DNA of 6,999 nt. Origin: an uncultured Collinsella sp. (lineage in GTDB: Bacteria > Actinomycetota > Coriobacteriia > Coriobacteriales > Coriobacteriaceae). Each line of letters opens with the position of its first letter. The stretch's first letter is position 1. The translations under genes and the position numbers were made by a program. Of this stretch, positions 6,391 to 6,999 are shown piece by piece. Location: contig CABUUG010000098.1 of assembly GCA_902494605.1 (NCBI GenBank), positions 1-6,999 on the forward strand, in the 5' to 3' direction. The notes beneath the pieces were generated by a model, which had not been told where the DNA came from, searched no databases, and saw nothing but the letters and a program-made list of their open reading frames with translations.

Positions 6391-6418
6391 GTGTTACGAA
6401 TCTGACAATACGTAACAC
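6391..6418. promoter_or_regulatory. Perfect inverted repeat, probable NikR-type operator
   Basis: GTGTTAC (6391-6397) and GTAACAC (6412-6418) are perfect reverse complements separated by 14 nt; the match extends one base inward on each side. It begins 11 nt past the -10, so it covers roughly +4 to +31 and would block polymerase if bound. From memory, GTGTTAC-N13/14-GTAACAC is the site described for one branch of NikR regulators (Geobacter type). The repeat is seen directly; its assignment to NikR is inferred from that consensus and from the downstream nickel/cobalt transporter gene. No nikR gene is in the window. Confidence 0.65.
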
Positions 6419-6475
6419 TGACAAGGTGATTCAAGCGGCGTTGCAATTCCGTGCGCCGATAACCGGGAGGCGTAC

Positions 6476-6999
6476 ATGCACATTCCAGATAATTATCTGT
6501 CCCCGCAGACCGATGCCGTCATGGCAGTGGCGATGGTGCCCGTTTGGATCCACTGCATCAAGAAAGTGCGCGCCACGCTCGATCGCGAGCACATGGCTTT
6601 CCTGGGCATCTGCGCCGCGTTCTCCTTCCTGCTTATGATGTTCAATGTGCCGCTGCCCGGCGGCACCACAGGTCACGCCGTCGGCGGCGCGCTCATTGCA
6701 CTGCTGCTAGGCCCCGAGGCCGCGGCTATCGCTGTCTCGGTTGCGCTGGCGCTGCAGGCGCTGCTGTTTGGCGACGGCGGCGTTCTGTCGTTTGGCGCTA
6801 ACTGCTTTAACATGGCCTTAGTGCTGCCGTTTGTCGCTGCTATCGTGTTCCATGCGCTCAACAGCCGCCTGCACGACAAGAGCTGGGGCACCTCGGTTTC
6901 TGCCGTCGTGAGCGGTTGGGTCGGCCTGTGCCTGGCGGCCCTGTGCGCGGCAATCGAGTTTGGTATTCAGCCGATGCTCTTTACCAACGCTTCGGGCGC
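6476..6999 (+). CDS. nikM: CbiM/NikM-family metal-uptake transporter S component, likely nickel (3' end outside window)
   Basis: This is the substrate-binding membrane subunit of an energy-coupling factor (ECF) type nickel/cobalt importer. It starts at ATG 6476 with GGGAGG (6465-6470) 5 nt upstream. It is open through the right edge, showing 174 residues of a protein usually over 200. The N-terminus MHIPDNYLSP fits the family, in which Met1 and His2 help bind the metal at the mature N-terminus. NVPLPGGTTGHAVGGAL (57-73) holds H67, matching the third metal ligand known in NikM. LGPEAA (78-83), LLFGDGG (96-102) and GANCFNMA (107-114) are further family motifs. Hydrophobic helices lie near 12-29, 41-57, 68-98 (probably two), 107-127 and 140-162. 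The GGTTGH form is NikM-like; CbiM usually has a VTGS-SH form there. It has its own promoter and a NikR-like operator. Databases may label it CbiM. The rest of the importer (N/Q/O subunits) would be expected downstream. Confidence 0.88.
   Translation, partial: MHIPDNYLSPQTDAVMAVAMVPVWIHCIKKVRATLDREHMAFLGICAAFSFLLMMFNVPLPGGTTGHAVGGALIALLLGPEAAAIAVSVALALQALLFGDGGVLSFGANCFNMALVLPFVAAIVFHALNSRLHDKSWGTSVSAVVSGWVGLCLAALCAAIEFGIQPMLFTNASG

Noticed and set aside
5217..6446. Long minus-strand open frame of 409 codons opposite pheT
   Set aside because: It is an antisense shadow caused by strong G/C third-position bias. The product is a low-complexity Leu/Ala/His/Arg-rich chain with no recognisable motif, and it overlaps a certain gene.
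6228..6475. Possible cobalamin or NiCo riboswitch in the gap before the transporter
   Set aside because: The leader after the likely start at 6387 is only about 90 nt and shows no cobalamin-riboswitch core sequences. The clear structure there is the inverted repeat read as an operator. A covariance search would settle it.
1..6999. Novel defence, mobile or multi-gene accessory system
   Set aside because: All coding capacity is accounted for by housekeeping genes and one metal transporter. There are no transposases, att-like repeats, CRISPR repeats, toxins or shifts in composition.

Overview
This looks like ordinary chromosome from a high-GC, anaerobic, gut-type actinobacterium, most likely a Collinsella-like member of the Coriobacteriia. 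The reasons are the strong G/C preference at third codon positions, the gene style, and a full-length transcriptional T-box ahead of pheST. The genus is my inference from memory and was not tested by a search. I see no phage, transposase, CRISPR, tRNA or rRNA genes, and no undescribed multi-gene system.

Layout: positions 1-456 hold the C-terminal third of GlmM (+). It converges on a complete M32-family metallocarboxypeptidase at 554-2128 (-). The gap between them holds a small REP-like imperfect palindrome and a strong hairpin that can serve as a terminator for both genes. The divergent region 2129-2633 holds the carboxypeptidase ribosome binding site on one strand. On the other strand it holds a promoter and a canonical T-box riboswitch with a probable UUC (Phe) specifier, a T-box motif with UGGU bulge, and a rho-independent terminator. 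These lead into pheS (2634-3710) and pheT (3774-6227), which encode the two subunits of phenylalanyl-tRNA synthetase. The T-box fits this job: uncharged tRNA-Phe should switch on the enzyme that charges it.

After pheT comes a 248-bp gap. It holds a tail-less hairpin, then a terminator hairpin whose 3' half overlaps the -35 and spacer of the next promoter. Next is a near-consensus promoter, followed by a perfect inverted repeat GTGTTAC-N14-GTAACAC at the expected transcription start. This leads to a membrane-protein gene of the CbiM/NikM family, open at the right edge (6476-6999). The perfect repeat resembles one class of NikR (nickel repressor) operators. Together with the NikM-like GGTTGH motif (rather than the CbiM-type motif), it argues that this transporter carries nickel and is nickel-repressed. 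That is the most informative observation in the window.

Both pheS and the carboxypeptidase have longer in-frame upstream openings. I shortened both on ribosome-binding-site, leader and family-length grounds.
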